The position numbers were made by a program, and so were the translations under genes. The notes beneath the pieces are model-generated. The model worked only from the letters and a program-made list of their open reading frames with translations, ran no database searches and was not told where the DNA came from. From Sphingomonas sp. UBA978 (lineage in GTDB: Bacteria > Pseudomonadota > Alphaproteobacteria > Sphingomonadales > Sphingomonadaceae): DNA of 64,000 bases. The stretch spans positions 1-64,000 of the forward strand of contig NZ_DBBS01000011.1 in the NCBI RefSeq assembly GCF_002292295.1, read 5' to 3'. Each line of letters opens with the position of its first letter. Position 1 is the first letter of the stretch. Positions 1 to 8,698 of the stretch are shown here, in pieces.

Positions 1-22
1 TCAAATCCTGTCCCCGCAACCA
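1..22 (+). tRNA. 3' end of initiator tRNA-Met (truncated by window edge)
   Basis: The first 22 bases read as the T-loop (TCAAAT), the 3' side of the T-stem, the 3' acceptor strand CCCCGCA, discriminator A and an encoded CCA. The ending CCCCGCAACCA is the one found on bacterial initiator tRNAs, whose acceptor starts CGCGGGG and leaves the first pair unpaired. The rest of the gene lies outside the window, so the anticodon cannot be seen. A strong terminator follows directly. Confidence 0.8.
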
Positions 23-29
23 ACGGTAT

Positions 30-67
30 CACAAAAGCCCCTGTCCCACCGGACCGGGGCTTTTGTG
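30..67 (+). terminator. Rho-independent terminator after the tRNA
   Basis: A perfect 12-bp inverted repeat (CACAAAAGCCCC at 30-41, GGGGCTTTTGTG at 56-67) surrounds a 14-nt loop. The T-run sits inside the right arm, so it can work in both directions. It begins 8 bases after the tRNA CCA and would end the tRNA transcript. Confidence 0.85.
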
Positions 68-98
68 CGTTTGGCGCACATGCTTCCTCCGCGAACAC

Positions 99-138
99 TG
101 ACCTGCTCCCCGAAAATCATGCGATTGGTAAGTTAGCT
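99..138 (+). repeat. Left terminal inverted repeat of the IS
   Basis: The outer 13 bases (99-111) match the right end perfectly. Matching continues imperfectly inward to a second perfect block, TAAGTTAGCT, at 129-138. Confidence 0.85.
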
Positions 139-196
139 CGTCAGATGGAGACGAGCGATACGGCGAGGCCGTTTTACCGAGGATCAGATCATAGGC

Positions 197-421
197 GTGC
201 TGCGTGAGCACGAGGCTGGCGTGAAGACCGCCGAGCTGTGCCGGAAGCACGGCATCAGCGACGAGACGTTTTACAACTGGAAGTCGAAGTACGGCGGGAT
301 GACCGCGTCGGAGGCGGCGCGGTTGCGGACGCTGGAGGACGAGAACCGACGGCTGAAGAAGCTCCTGGCGGAGTCGATGCTGGACGTGTCGGCGCTGAAG
401 GATCTGCTGGGAAAAAACTGA
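197..421 (+). CDS. IS3-family transposase OrfA (start codon probably lost)
   Basis: OrfA is the DNA-binding subunit of the IS3 transposase. It has a helix-turn-helix (ETFYNWKSKYGG region) followed by a leucine-zipper-like segment (RLRTLEDENRRLKKLLAE). The family N-terminus, RFTEDQIIGV, is encoded in frame from 170, upstream of the GTG at 197, yet there is no ATG, GTG or TTG in that frame back to the stop at 134. An ATG at 145 lies one frame off. Deleting one G from the GG at 147-148 would join it to the frame, so a single-base insertion is the likely cause. The frame ends at the A6C slippery site used for -1 frameshifting into orfB. Confidence 0.75.
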   Translation: MLREHEAGVKTAELCRKHGISDETFYNWKSKYGGMTASEAARLRTLEDENRRLKKLLAESMLDVSALKDLLGKN

Positions 422-1279
422 CCCGGGCTGTGGATCGCTACGCTGCGGTGGAGAAGCTGATGGCCGACCACGGTTTCTCCGAGCGTCGTGCCTGCAGGCT
501 GATCGGGGTCAATCGGTCGGCATGGCAATACGAGCCGCTTCGCGGGAAGCACGATGCTGTCCGCGAGCGGATGCGCGAGATCGCCAACGAGCGTCGCCGG
601 TTCGGCTCTCGCCGGTTGGCAATCCTGCTCAGGCGTGAAGGCGAGGGGCATGAACCTGAAGAAGGTGTACCGGCTGTATCGCGAAGAGCGGCTGACGGTG
701 CGCAGGCGCGGCGGCCGGAAACGGGCGCTGGGCACGCGGGCGCCGATAGCGATCCCGCAGGAACGCAACCAGCGTTGGAGCCTCGACTTCGTGTCGGATG
801 CATTGGCCTGCGGCCGGCGGTTCCGCGTACTCAACGTCATCGACAATTACAGCCGGGAATGCCTGGCATGCATCGTCGACACCTCGCTGTCAGGCCGGCG
901 TGTCGTCCGCGAACTCGCCGCCATCGCCGACCGTCGCGGGCTGCCGTGCATGGTGGTCAGCGACAACGCAACCGAACTGACCAGTCATGCCGTTCTGACT
1001 TGGTGCCAGGACACCGGCGTCGAGTGGCATTACATCGCTCCGGGCAAGCCGCAGCAGAACGGCTTTGTGGAATTGTTCAATGGTCGCTTGCGCGATGAGT
1101 GCCTGAACGAGCACCTGTTCCCCTCGCTGGCTGCAGCAAGACGGATCATCGAGGCATGGCGGACCGACTACAACACCGTGCGTCCGCACAGCAGCCTCGG
1201 TGGCATGGCACCCGCCGAGTTCACGAACCGCCCCAGCCACGGGCATGAGGACACCGAAGCTAACTTATCAACAGCCTGA
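418..1279 (+). pseudogene. IS3-family transposase OrfB, frameshifted
   Basis: OrfB is the DDE integrase-like catalytic subunit. Its N-terminal part (from LTRAVDRYAAVEKLMADHG) reads in the -1 frame after the slippery site, as expected. At the G run 645-648 the reading moves to another frame, where the rest continues from MNLKKVYRLYREE to the stop at 1279. A three-base G run would restore one frame, so one inserted G explains the break. The catalytic region downstream looks intact: D in WSLDFVSD, D in VVSDNATEL and E in the NGRLRDE segment. Either this copy is dead or the base call is wrong. Confidence 0.85.
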
Positions 1280-1296
1280 AAATGGGGAGCAGGTCA
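1258..1296 (-). repeat. Right terminal inverted repeat of the IS
   Basis: Read on the minus strand it starts TGACCTGCTCCCC (1296 back to 1284) and ends with TAAGTTAGCT (1267 back to 1258), pairing with the left end. The last codons and stop of orfB lie inside it. Confidence 0.85.
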
Positions 1297-1367
1297 CGCT
1301 TCCCGTTTTCCAGGCAGCCGATAGCTTGGCTTCGGTTTAGTATCGGGCGGCGCTTACAGGAGCTTTC

Positions 1368-2549
1368 ATGACCATTGGTACCTCGGACGCCGCCGCGCAG
1401 CTCGCCGCCATCCGCCCGCCCGCGACGGGCGTGCCCGCGATCGGCATGCCGGAGTATCGCGCCCGGCTGGACAGGGCGCGCGGCCTGACCGCCGCGCTGG
1501 GGGCGGATGCGCTGCTCGTGCCGGCCGGCCCCAGCCTGCGCTATTTCACCGGCGTGCCATGGGGCGCGACGGAACGCCTGGTCGCGCTGCTGCTGCCGGT
1601 ATCGGGCGAACCGATCATCGTATGCCCGCGGTTCGAGGCCGGCACGCTGGCGGCGGACCTGACCATTGCCGCGGATCTGCGCTTCTGGGAGGAGGACGAC
1701 AGCCCGGTCGCGCTGGTCGCCGATGCGGCGCGCGGGATGGGGACGGTCGCGGTCGATCCGCTGCTGCCGTTCGGATGGGGCGAGGCGCTGCGCCGAGCGG
1801 GCGTGTCGCCGGTCGACGGGGCGGCGGCGATCGACGGCTGCCGGATGGTCAAGTCGCCAGCCGAGCTGGCTTGCCTTGGCGCGGCGAAGGCAATGACGTT
1901 GGACGTACAGCGTCGCGCCGCGGCGATCCTGCGGCCGGGCATCGCCGCGAGCGAGGTGGTGCGCTTCATCGATGCGGCGCATCATGCGATCGGAGGCGGC
2001 GGCTCCTATTTCTGCGCGGTCCAGTTCGGGCGCGCAACCGCCTTTCCCCATGGCCTGCCGGGCGACCAGCTGTTGGAGGAGAACCAGCTGGTGCTGATCG
2101 ATACCGGGTGCCGCGTGCACGGCTATCATTCGGATATCACGCGCACCTATGCCTTCGGCACGGTGACGCAGGAGGTGCGCGACATCTGGGGTATCGAACA
2201 TGAGGCGCAGGCCGCCGCCTTTGCCGCGGTGGCGCCGGGCGTGCCGTGCGAGGCGGTCGACGCCGCGGCGCGGGTGGTGCTGGAGCGGCATGGACTGGGG
2301 CCGGAGTATCGGCTGCCCGGGCTGCCGCACCGGACCGGCCACGGCATCGGGCTGGCGATCCACGAACCCGCCTATCTCGTGCGCGGCGACCGGACATTGC
2401 TGGCCCCGGGCATGTGCTTTTCCAACGAGCCGATGATCGTCGTGCCCGACCGGTTCGGCGTGCGGCTGGAAGATCATTTCCACGTCACCGCGACCGGCGC
2501 GGCGTGGTTCACCCCGCCGCAGCCCGCGATCGACCGGCCGTTCGACTAG
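1368..2549 (+). CDS. M24-family metallopeptidase (Xaa-Pro dipeptidase-like)
   Basis: This 393-residue protein has the two-part layout of aminopeptidase P and prolidase: an N-terminal creatinase-like domain (about 25-155) and a C-terminal pita-bread catalytic domain. The five metal ligands can be read: D245 (LIDTGC), D256 (HSDITRTY), H325 (RTGHGIGL), E354 (SNEPM) and E368 (RLEDHF). A dinuclear metal centre that removes or splits residues next to proline is therefore expected. There is no signal peptide, so it is probably cytosolic. CAGGAG stands a few bases before the ATG. The substrate is unknown. It lies next to, but converges with, the AraC gene. Confidence 0.88.
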   Translation: MTIGTSDAAAQLAAIRPPATGVPAIGMPEYRARLDRARGLTAALGADALLVPAGPSLRYFTGVPWGATERLVALLLPVSGEPIIVCPRFEAGTLAADLTIAADLRFWEEDDSPVALVADAARGMGTVAVDPLLPFGWGEALRRAGVSPVDGAAAIDGCRMVKSPAELACLGAAKAMTLDVQRRAAAILRPGIAASEVVRFIDAAHHAIGGGGSYFCAVQFGRATAFPHGLPGDQLLEENQLVLIDTGCRVHGYHSDITRTYAFGTVTQEVRDIWGIEHEAQAAAFAAVAPGVPCEAVDAAARVVLERHGLGPEYRLPGLPHRTGHGIGLAIHEPAYLVRGDRTLLAPGMCFSNEPMIVVPDRFGVRLEDHFHVTATGAAWFTPPQPAIDRPFD

Positions 2550-2570
2550 ATTCGCCAGCCGTTGCGGCGG

Positions 2571-3641
2571 CTACGGCCGGGGCGCCGCGACGGGCACCGC
2601 CGGTCCGGTAACCGCTGCTGCGTCGGAACCGGCGCCGCGCTCGTCGGGCATGGCGTGCCTGTTGCGGATCAGCTGTCGCGGCGACAGGGCGTGCCAGCGG
2701 CGGCAGGCGCGGGCATAGCTGCTCTGTTCGGCATAGCCGAGCATCGTCGAGATCTGCGACACCTGCAACGCGGTCGCGGACAATTCCCACGCCAGTTCGC
2801 GGCGGACATCGTCGAGGATCGCCTCGAACGGCATGCCCGCCTCCGCCAGCCGGCGTTGCAGTACGCGCGGGTGCAGCCCGATCGCATCGGCGGTCGGGAT
2901 CAGCGCCGCATGCCCCAGCCGCATCAGGCGATGGATCGTCTCGCGCACGTAATCGACCAGCGGGAGGTCGTGGCCGCTCTGCGCCAGATAGTTTTCCGCC
3001 AGTTCCAGCGCCGCGGCATCGCGGCCACGGATCGGCTGTTCGAGCAGGTGCGTGGCGAAGTGAAAGGCGTTTTCCGGCGCACCGAATTCGACCGGACAGC
3101 CGAAGAACGCGCGATAGCGTTCGGGGGAGGACAGGCGCTGGTGCTGCATGGTGATGCGCAGCGGCAGGAAGTCGTCGCCGATCATCAGCCGGAACGCGCC
3201 CAACGTCACCGCCAGGCTTTTCTCGATGATCTGCGCGCGGTGCGCGACCTGGCGCAGCGCGATGTCATAGGTGAAGACGGCGCTGTGCGTGCCCCGCTTG
3301 AGCGTCGCGACATCGGGCGGTGCGCAATGGTGGAGATAGCGGCACACGCCGTCGATCGCACCCGATACCGTCTCCGCATTGCGGATCAGGACGGCGACCG
3401 GGCCGAGGATGTCGATCCCCTGCTTCACCGCGAGCAGCAGCCCGAAGTCCTGCCGGTGCAGCTCCGTCGTCGCCGCGCCGATCACCGCGGCGACCCCGCG
3501 GTAGGAGATCAGGCGACGGCCGTCGCCGGCGGCCGCCGGATCGATGCCATGCGCCTGCATCAGCCGGTCGGGATCGCCACCGAGGCTCCTGACGAGCGGG
3601 GCGAAGTGCAGCAGCGCGGTTCCGGCGATCAGGTCGGCCAT
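2571..3641 (-). CDS. AraC-family transcriptional regulator
   Basis: The protein is about 356 residues from the internal ATG chosen here (MADLIAG). A GTG 14 codons upstream (3683) is an alternative, and neither has a strong ribosome site. The N-terminal two-thirds resembles the arabinose-binding-like domain of OruR/ArgR-type regulators. The C-terminal 100 residues carry the double helix-turn-helix, with the typical second segment QISTMLGYAEQSSYARACRR. It diverges from the TonB receptor cluster starting at 3974, so it is the natural candidate regulator of that cluster. The inducer is not evident. Confidence 0.85.
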   Translation of the reverse strand: MADLIAGTALLHFAPLVRSLGGDPDRLMQAHGIDPAAAGDGRRLISYRGVAAVIGAATTELHRQDFGLLLAVKQGIDILGPVAVLIRNAETVSGAIDGVCRYLHHCAPPDVATLKRGTHSAVFTYDIALRQVAHRAQIIEKSLAVTLGAFRLMIGDDFLPLRITMQHQRLSSPERYRAFFGCPVEFGAPENAFHFATHLLEQPIRGRDAAALELAENYLAQSGHDLPLVDYVRETIHRLMRLGHAALIPTADAIGLHPRVLQRRLAEAGMPFEAILDDVRRELAWELSATALQVSQISTMLGYAEQSSYARACRRWHALSPRQLIRNRHAMPDERGAGSDAAAVTGPAVPVAAPRP

Positions 3642-3973
3642 AGTCGCGAAAAGATAAACAATAATCGCCTTATGACAAGTCACCCGGGCAGCGTTGCGTC
3701 ATCATCGGACCGGACCGGTGACGACAACCGGCGGAGAGGGTGTAGAGATGCAATCGATGACCCGTGCCACGCGCGCGGATGTCCATCGGCGCGCCACTGC
3801 GGGGGGAGCCGCAGGATCGCCGCCGATCCGCGCATGTCCCGTCGCGTCGGACGATGTCGCCCCCCGTCGAACCCTGTCGCCCGCCCGCGGTGCAGGCGCA
3901 CGCGCGCCGCGCCCGGTACGCGTCCGGCCGCAGATCGATACCGACACTCGCACAACGACAAGGGGGAGACGAC
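3642..3973. other. Intergenic control region between AraC gene and receptor cluster
   Basis: No convincing gene is seen in these 332 bases; the open frames are arginine- and proline-rich shadows. A short palindrome, TGACAAGTCA, lies at 3673-3682 next to the possible AraC GTG start. GGGGGAG (3962-3968) is the ribosome site of the receptor gene. Promoters for both divergent genes must lie here, but none stands out. Confidence 0.5.
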
Positions 3974-6919
3974 ATGCTCAATCGGCATAATTGCTCATAT
4001 GGCGTGCTGGCCGCGCTGATCCTGCTGCCGGCCGCGGTGCAGGCGCAGACGGCGCCCGTGCCCGCGCCCGCTTCCGCCGGCGCGCAGGACGCACCCCCGA
4101 CGCCGGATGCGACGACGGGCATCACCGAAGGCGACATCATCGTCACCGCCCAGCGCCAGTCGCAGGGCCTGCAGAAGGTGCCGATCGCGGTGTCCGCCTT
4201 CACCGCCGAAGCCCTGACCCAGCAACAGATCGTCAATCCGCTGGCGTTGCAGCAGACGCTGCCGTCGGTGACGTTCACCAAGACCAATTTCAGCGGCGGC
4301 AGCTTTACGATCCGCGGCATCGGTGACCTGTGCGTCGGCGTCACCTGCGACCAGGCGACCGCCGCCCATGTCAACGACATGCCGTTGCAGGACACGCGCA
4401 TGTTCGACGCCGAATTCTTCGATCTGGAGCGGATCGAGGTGCTGCGCGGCCCGCAGGGGACGCTGTTCGGACGCAACGCGACATCGGGGGTGGTCAATTT
4501 CATCACCGCACGGCCGAACTTTACCGCGGTCGGAGCGGCCGGCGAGGTCGAATATGGCAATTTCGATTCGAAGCGCGTGCGCGGCATGGTCAACCTGCCG
4601 CTGTCGGACACGATCGCGGTCCGCGTCGCGGGCACGTATCTGAAACGCGACGGCTTCACGCGCAATCTGTTCGACGGCCGCGATATCGATGGCCGCGACC
4701 TCTACGGCGTGCGCGGCACCGTGTCGTGGCAGCCGGGCGCGAACACGCGGATCGACGTCATGGCCTATTATTCGCACGAGAAGGACGACCGCGCGCGCGT
4801 CCAGAAGCAATTGTGCCATCGCGATCCGACCGGAATCCTCGGCTGCCTGCCCGACCGGCTGGGCAACGACGTGCCCAACGGCAACGCGCTCATCAACACG
4901 ATCGCGACCAGCCGCGAATTCCTGACGCTGGCGGCGCCGCCGCTCGTCCCCTTCGCGCTGGGCAGCGTCTACGGCGGCGATCCCAACCTCGGCCTGTCGA
5001 ATCCGGCCGACCCGCGGACGGTCGATGCCGACGTCCCGCCGACCTATCGCGCGACCGAGCAGCAATATATGATGAAGCTGCGCCAGGACCTCGGCAGGAT
5101 CGCGCTGACCGTCACCGGCGGCTACAGTTCCGACACGCTCGCCTCCACGGCGGATCTGTACCTTTCCACGCAACGGCCGCTCGCCGGCAACGCCGGGCTG
5201 GTCGCGCTCGATACGCTGGCGCGGCCGGGCTCGCCCTATGCCTTTCTCGGGGCGGTGCGATCGCGGCTGATCCCCAACGGCGCCGGCGGCAACGTCTGCC
5301 AGTCCGCGCTCGACCCCAGCGGCGTCGGACTGTTCGGTGGCAGGAGTATCGGCTGCACGCCGCAAAGCCTCGACTATGAGCGCGTCAGCCGCAACTCGCG
5401 CACCTATTCGGCGGAGGTGCATGTCGACAGTGCGTTCGACGGCCCCTTCAACTTCCTCGCCGGCGCGATCTATTTCGATTCAAATACCAAAAACAGCTTC
5501 TACAGTTTCGGTTCCTTCGGCCTCGACTATGCATCGGGCCTGCTCGGATCGGCGGCGACGGCGACCACGCCGGGCGTCGCGGGCAACAGCTATCTGATCT
5601 CGCCCTTCTTCAACAACCTCGGCGAACTGTTCACGCTGAAATCCTACGGCGTCTTCGGCGAGACCTATTGGTCGTTCGGCGACGGGTTCAAGCTGACGGT
5701 CGGCGCCCGCTACAATCACGACGAAAAGTATCTCGGCGCCCGCACCACGATCCTGAGCGTCGTCGCCCCGATCGGCGCGCAGCGTATCCAGGACGGCTAT
5801 AATTTCACCTCGGTCGATTTCGATCCGTCGCTGGCGGGAATCCAGCCGCTCGCGATCAACCGCGCGCGGTTCGGACGGGTCACCGGCCGGGCGGTGCTGG
5901 AATATCAGCTCACGTCCCGCAACATGCTCTACGCCTCCTACGCGCGCGGCTACAAATCCGGGGGGATCAACCCGCCGGCGCCGCCCGAGGTGAACGTCGG
6001 CGCGACCTTCGCCCCCGAGAGCGTCGACGCGTTCGAGATCGGGTCGAAGAACAGCGTGCTCGGCGGCCAGCTGCGGCTCAACCTGACCGGCTTCTATTAT
6101 CGCTACCGCAACCTCCAGCTCGGCCGCACGGTCGCGCAGACCGCGATCAACGACAATCTCAACGCCGCCATCTATGGCGCGGAGCTGGAGGCGATCGTCA
6201 CGCCGGTTCCGCGGTTCGTCGTCAACATCAACGCCAGCTACCTGCGCAGCAAGGTGCAGGGCGACACCTTCTTTCCCGATGCCCGCGATCCCTCGGGCGG
6301 GCGCAGCGACGTCGTCATCATCAAGGACCTCAGCAACGCCTCCAATTGCGCGGTCGCGGCCCGCAACGGCGGGACGCCCGCAACGGTCAACGGCTTCGTC
6401 GGCGCGGTCAACGGCGCGCTCGGCCTGGCCGCCCCGGTCGCCATCCCGGGCCTGACCGCGACGGGCGCCTATGGCGTCTGTTCGGTCCTCGCCACGCAAT
6501 CGGCGGCCACCGCCGGGCAGGTCGAGGTGCTGGGCGCGGGCGTGCCGGTCAACATCCGCGGGCGCAGCCTGCCGCAGGCGCCGCGCTACAAGGTGTCGGT
6601 CGGCGCGCAATATCGCATTCCGGTCGGATCGGGCGGTGCCGAGATCGTCCCGCGCGCCGATCTGGCCTATACCAGCGAGCTGTACACCTCGGTCTTCAAC
6701 GACCGCGCCGACCGGGTCAGCGGCTATGCGATCGTCAACGCGCAGGTGCAGCTCAACCTCGCGGACGAACGCTATTACCTGCGCGGCTTCGTCCGCAACC
6801 TCACCAACAACAATGCGATCACCGGCCAGTATCTGGGCGACCAGTCGCTCGGCCTGTTTACCAACGTCTTTACGCTGGAACCCCACCAGTACGGGATCGC
6901 GGCCGGCTTCAAATTCTAG
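3974..6919 (+). CDS. TonB-dependent outer-membrane receptor
   Basis: This 981-residue protein imports a substrate across the outer membrane using TonB energy. The ATG at 3974 is preceded by GGGGGAG and begins a signal peptide ending near VQAQT. A TonB box (DIIVTAQR) follows, then the plug domain (PIAVSAF through RGPQGTLFGRNATSGVVNF) and a long beta-barrel that ends in phenylalanine (AAGFKF), as outer-membrane proteins do. It heads a same-strand run of catabolic enzymes, so it probably imports their substrate. The plug style is that of the generic sphingomonad receptors for aromatic or steroid-like compounds, but the ligand cannot be read from sequence. Confidence 0.92.
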   Translation: MLNRHNCSYGVLAALILLPAAVQAQTAPVPAPASAGAQDAPPTPDATTGITEGDIIVTAQRQSQGLQKVPIAVSAFTAEALTQQQIVNPLALQQTLPSVTFTKTNFSGGSFTIRGIGDLCVGVTCDQATAAHVNDMPLQDTRMFDAEFFDLERIEVLRGPQGTLFGRNATSGVVNFITARPNFTAVGAAGEVEYGNFDSKRVRGMVNLPLSDTIAVRVAGTYLKRDGFTRNLFDGRDIDGRDLYGVRGTVSWQPGANTRIDVMAYYSHEKDDRARVQKQLCHRDPTGILGCLPDRLGNDVPNGNALINTIATSREFLTLAAPPLVPFALGSVYGGDPNLGLSNPADPRTVDADVPPTYRATEQQYMMKLRQDLGRIALTVTGGYSSDTLASTADLYLSTQRPLAGNAGLVALDTLARPGSPYAFLGAVRSRLIPNGAGGNVCQSALDPSGVGLFGGRSIGCTPQSLDYERVSRNSRTYSAEVHVDSAFDGPFNFLAGAIYFDSNTKNSFYSFGSFGLDYASGLLGSAATATTPGVAGNSYLISPFFNNLGELFTLKSYGVFGETYWSFGDGFKLTVGARYNHDEKYLGARTTILSVVAPIGAQRIQDGYNFTSVDFDPSLAGIQPLAINRARFGRVTGRAVLEYQLTSRNMLYASYARGYKSGGINPPAPPEVNVGATFAPESVDAFEIGSKNSVLGGQLRLNLTGFYYRYRNLQLGRTVAQTAINDNLNAAIYGAELEAIVTPVPRFVVNINASYLRSKVQGDTFFPDARDPSGGRSDVVIIKDLSNASNCAVAARNGGTPATVNGFVGAVNGALGLAAPVAIPGLTATGAYGVCSVLATQSAATAGQVEVLGAGVPVNIRGRSLPQAPRYKVSVGAQYRIPVGSGGAEIVPRADLAYTSELYTSVFNDRADRVSGYAIVNAQVQLNLADERYYLRGFVRNLTNNNAITGQYLGDQSLGLFTNVFTLEPHQYGIAAGFKF

Positions 6920-7036
6920 ATGGAAAAGTCGCCAAAAGACAAATCAAGGTCGCATCAAGGCAAGTTTTCTGCCGAGCGATCTGTCACCTTCCCATCATCA
7001 GGAAGCGGGAAAATGCCCGCCGGAGAGGATGTTACC

Positions 7037-8119
7037 ATGACGATGCAGGCAGTGGTGATGCAGGACGGCGCGCTCGCGCTGTCGCGCGGGCCGATCCCGA
7101 CGCCGGGACGCGGCGAGGTGCTGGTGAAGACACTGGCCTGCGGCATCTGCGGCAGCGATATCCACTGCGTCGCGCATGGCCCGAAGCTGATCGAAAGCGC
7201 CCGCGCGGTGGCGGGGATCGAGTTGTACGATCCCACCCGGCCGGTGGTGCTGGGGCACGAATTCTGCGCGGAGATCGTCGATCACGGCGTCGGCACGCGC
7301 AAGGCGCAGGCGGTCGGCACCCGCGTCGTCTCCGCGCCGTTCCTGCTGCGCGACTATCCGATCACGCTGGGCTTCGGCGGGTTCGAGACGCCCGGCGGCT
7401 TCGCCGAATATATGCTGCTGACCGAGGATCTGGTGATCCCGGTGCCGGACGACGTGCCGAGCGACATGGCGACGCTCGCCGAGCCGCTGTCGGTGGCGCT
7501 GCACGCCGTCAACCGCGGCCGGCTGGACCGGGACGACGTGCCGATCGTGATCGGTTGCGGACCGATCGGACTGGCGGTGATCGCGGTGCTGAAGATGCGC
7601 GGGATCGGCCCGATCGTCGCGGCGGACTTCTCGCCCACCCGCCGCCGGATGGCGGAGCGGCTCGGCGCCGACGTCGTCGTCGATCCGCGCGAGACGTCGC
7701 CCTACGACAGCTGGCGCGCCGTGGCGGCGGCCGCCGATCCGTCCCGCGTCGGCCGGCAGACCCCGATGTTTCCCGGCCATGCCTTCCGTCAGGCGGTGAT
7801 CTTCGAATGCGTCGGCGTCCCCGGCGTCATCCAGCAGGTGCTCGCCGGCGCGCCGCCCTGTTCGAAGGTCGTCGTCGCCGGGCTGTGCATGGAACAGGAC
7901 CATTTCTACCCGACCTACGGCATCCTGAAGGAAATCGATCTCGCCTTCTGCATCGCCTATTCGCCGCAGGAATTCGCGGAATCCCTTGCCGGTATCGTGT
8001 CGGGCAAGCTGGACGTCGGGGCGCTCATCACCGGCCACGTCGGGCTGGACGGCGTGCCGGACGCGTTCGACCGGCTCCGCGATCCCGAACAGGACGTCAA
8101 GGTCGTCATCACCGTGTGA
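7037..8119 (+). CDS. Zinc-dependent alcohol dehydrogenase (MDR superfamily)
   Basis: This 360-residue NAD(P)-dependent dehydrogenase interconverts an alcohol and a ketone or aldehyde. Catalytic zinc ligands are visible as C38 (CGICGSD) and H74-E75 (GHEF). The four-cysteine lobe for structural zinc is absent, which is common in some MDR subfamilies. A Rossmann segment follows (VIGCGPIGLAVIA). I chose the ATG at 7037 over an in-frame start at 6920 because GGAGAGGA lies just upstream and the family N-terminus begins here. It lies 117 bp after the receptor and 38 bp before the cupin gene, suggesting one transcript that oxidises a secondary alcohol to the ketone used next. Confidence 0.88.
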   Translation: MTMQAVVMQDGALALSRGPIPTPGRGEVLVKTLACGICGSDIHCVAHGPKLIESARAVAGIELYDPTRPVVLGHEFCAEIVDHGVGTRKAQAVGTRVVSAPFLLRDYPITLGFGGFETPGGFAEYMLLTEDLVIPVPDDVPSDMATLAEPLSVALHAVNRGRLDRDDVPIVIGCGPIGLAVIAVLKMRGIGPIVAADFSPTRRRMAERLGADVVVDPRETSPYDSWRAVAAAADPSRVGRQTPMFPGHAFRQAVIFECVGVPGVIQQVLAGAPPCSKVVVAGLCMEQDHFYPTYGILKEIDLAFCIAYSPQEFAESLAGIVSGKLDVGALITGHVGLDGVPDAFDRLRDPEQDVKVVITV

Positions 8120-8157
8120 CCCGCATCCCCAAGACCCCATTCGATCGGAGAGACATC

Positions 8158-8694
8158 ATGACCGTCACGACCGCTGCCGCCAGGGCACCCGTCTTTTCGT
8201 TGCCGCAGGACCGGCTGCTCACCCTGAACATCAACGACATTCCGATCCTGCGCGATGCGGCGGGACCGGGCGTCAGCTTCCAGCCGCTGTACGTCGATCC
8301 CGAGGCGGGGATATGGACCGTGATCGGGGTGTTCGCGCCGGGCGCGAAGCTGCCGACGCATCTGCATACCGGCAGCGTCCACGGCTATACGATCAAGGGC
8401 AGCTGGCTCTACACCGAATATCCCGACCAGGTGCAGGTGCCGGGCTCCTATCTCTACGAACCGGCCTCCTCGATCCACACCTTCGCCGTGCCGGAGACGA
8501 ATACCGAGGACACGCACGTCCTCTTCATCGTCACCGGCGCCAATGTCGGCTTCACCGACGAGGGGCAGTTCCATTCGGTGCTGGATGCGGTCACCGTGCA
8601 GGCGCTGACCGCACAATGGTCGCAGGCCAATGGCGGCGCCCCGGTCGACTATATCACCGGCGGCACCGCGCGCCGCACCGCGGAGGCGGCATAA
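8158..8694 (+). CDS. Cupin dioxygenase, 2,4'-dihydroxyacetophenone dioxygenase-like
   Basis: This 178-residue cupin resembles the family of 2,4'-dihydroxyacetophenone dioxygenase, a non-haem iron enzyme that cleaves an aryl hydroxyketone into an aromatic acid and formate. Cupin metal ligands are visible as H68, H70 and H75 (THLHTGSVHG) and H107 (SSIHTF). E87 lies between the two motifs. GGAGAG precedes the ATG. The gene sits between the alcohol dehydrogenase and an epoxide-hydrolase-like gene, and a ketone made by the dehydrogenase would be a sensible substrate. Related cupins act on other carbonyl compounds, so substrate identity is an inference. Confidence 0.75.
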   Translation: MTVTTAAARAPVFSLPQDRLLTLNINDIPILRDAAGPGVSFQPLYVDPEAGIWTVIGVFAPGAKLPTHLHTGSVHGYTIKGSWLYTEYPDQVQVPGSYLYEPASSIHTFAVPETNTEDTHVLFIVTGANVGFTDEGQFHSVLDAVTVQALTAQWSQANGGAPVDYITGGTARRTAEAA

Positions 8695-8698
8695 GGCC

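Larger units (their letters stand above)
99..1296 (+). mobile_element. IS3-family element (IS407-like), about 1.2 kb, apparently decayed
   Basis: The element is bounded by inverted repeats that begin TGACCTGCTCCCC on both sides. It carries the usual two IS3 frames, orfA then orfB, with an A6C slippery site (412-418) at the junction. The size of 1198 bp and the OrfA sequence fit the IS407 group. No target duplication is visible: ACAC precedes the left end and CGCT follows the right. OrfB carries a frameshift and OrfA lacks a normal start in frame, so this copy is probably inactive. It sits 31 bp past the tRNA terminator and 71 bp before the M24 peptidase gene. Confidence 0.88.

Noticed and set aside
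238..1098. One 286-codon transposase gene
   Set aside because: The frame is a join of an OrfA shadow, the true OrfB N-terminus and an OrfB shadow after the frameshift; it is not one protein.
3694..3990. A small gene in the AraC-receptor intergenic region
   Set aside because: The frame is arginine/threonine/proline-rich with no motif, and its end overlaps the start of the receptor gene without any ribosome-site support.
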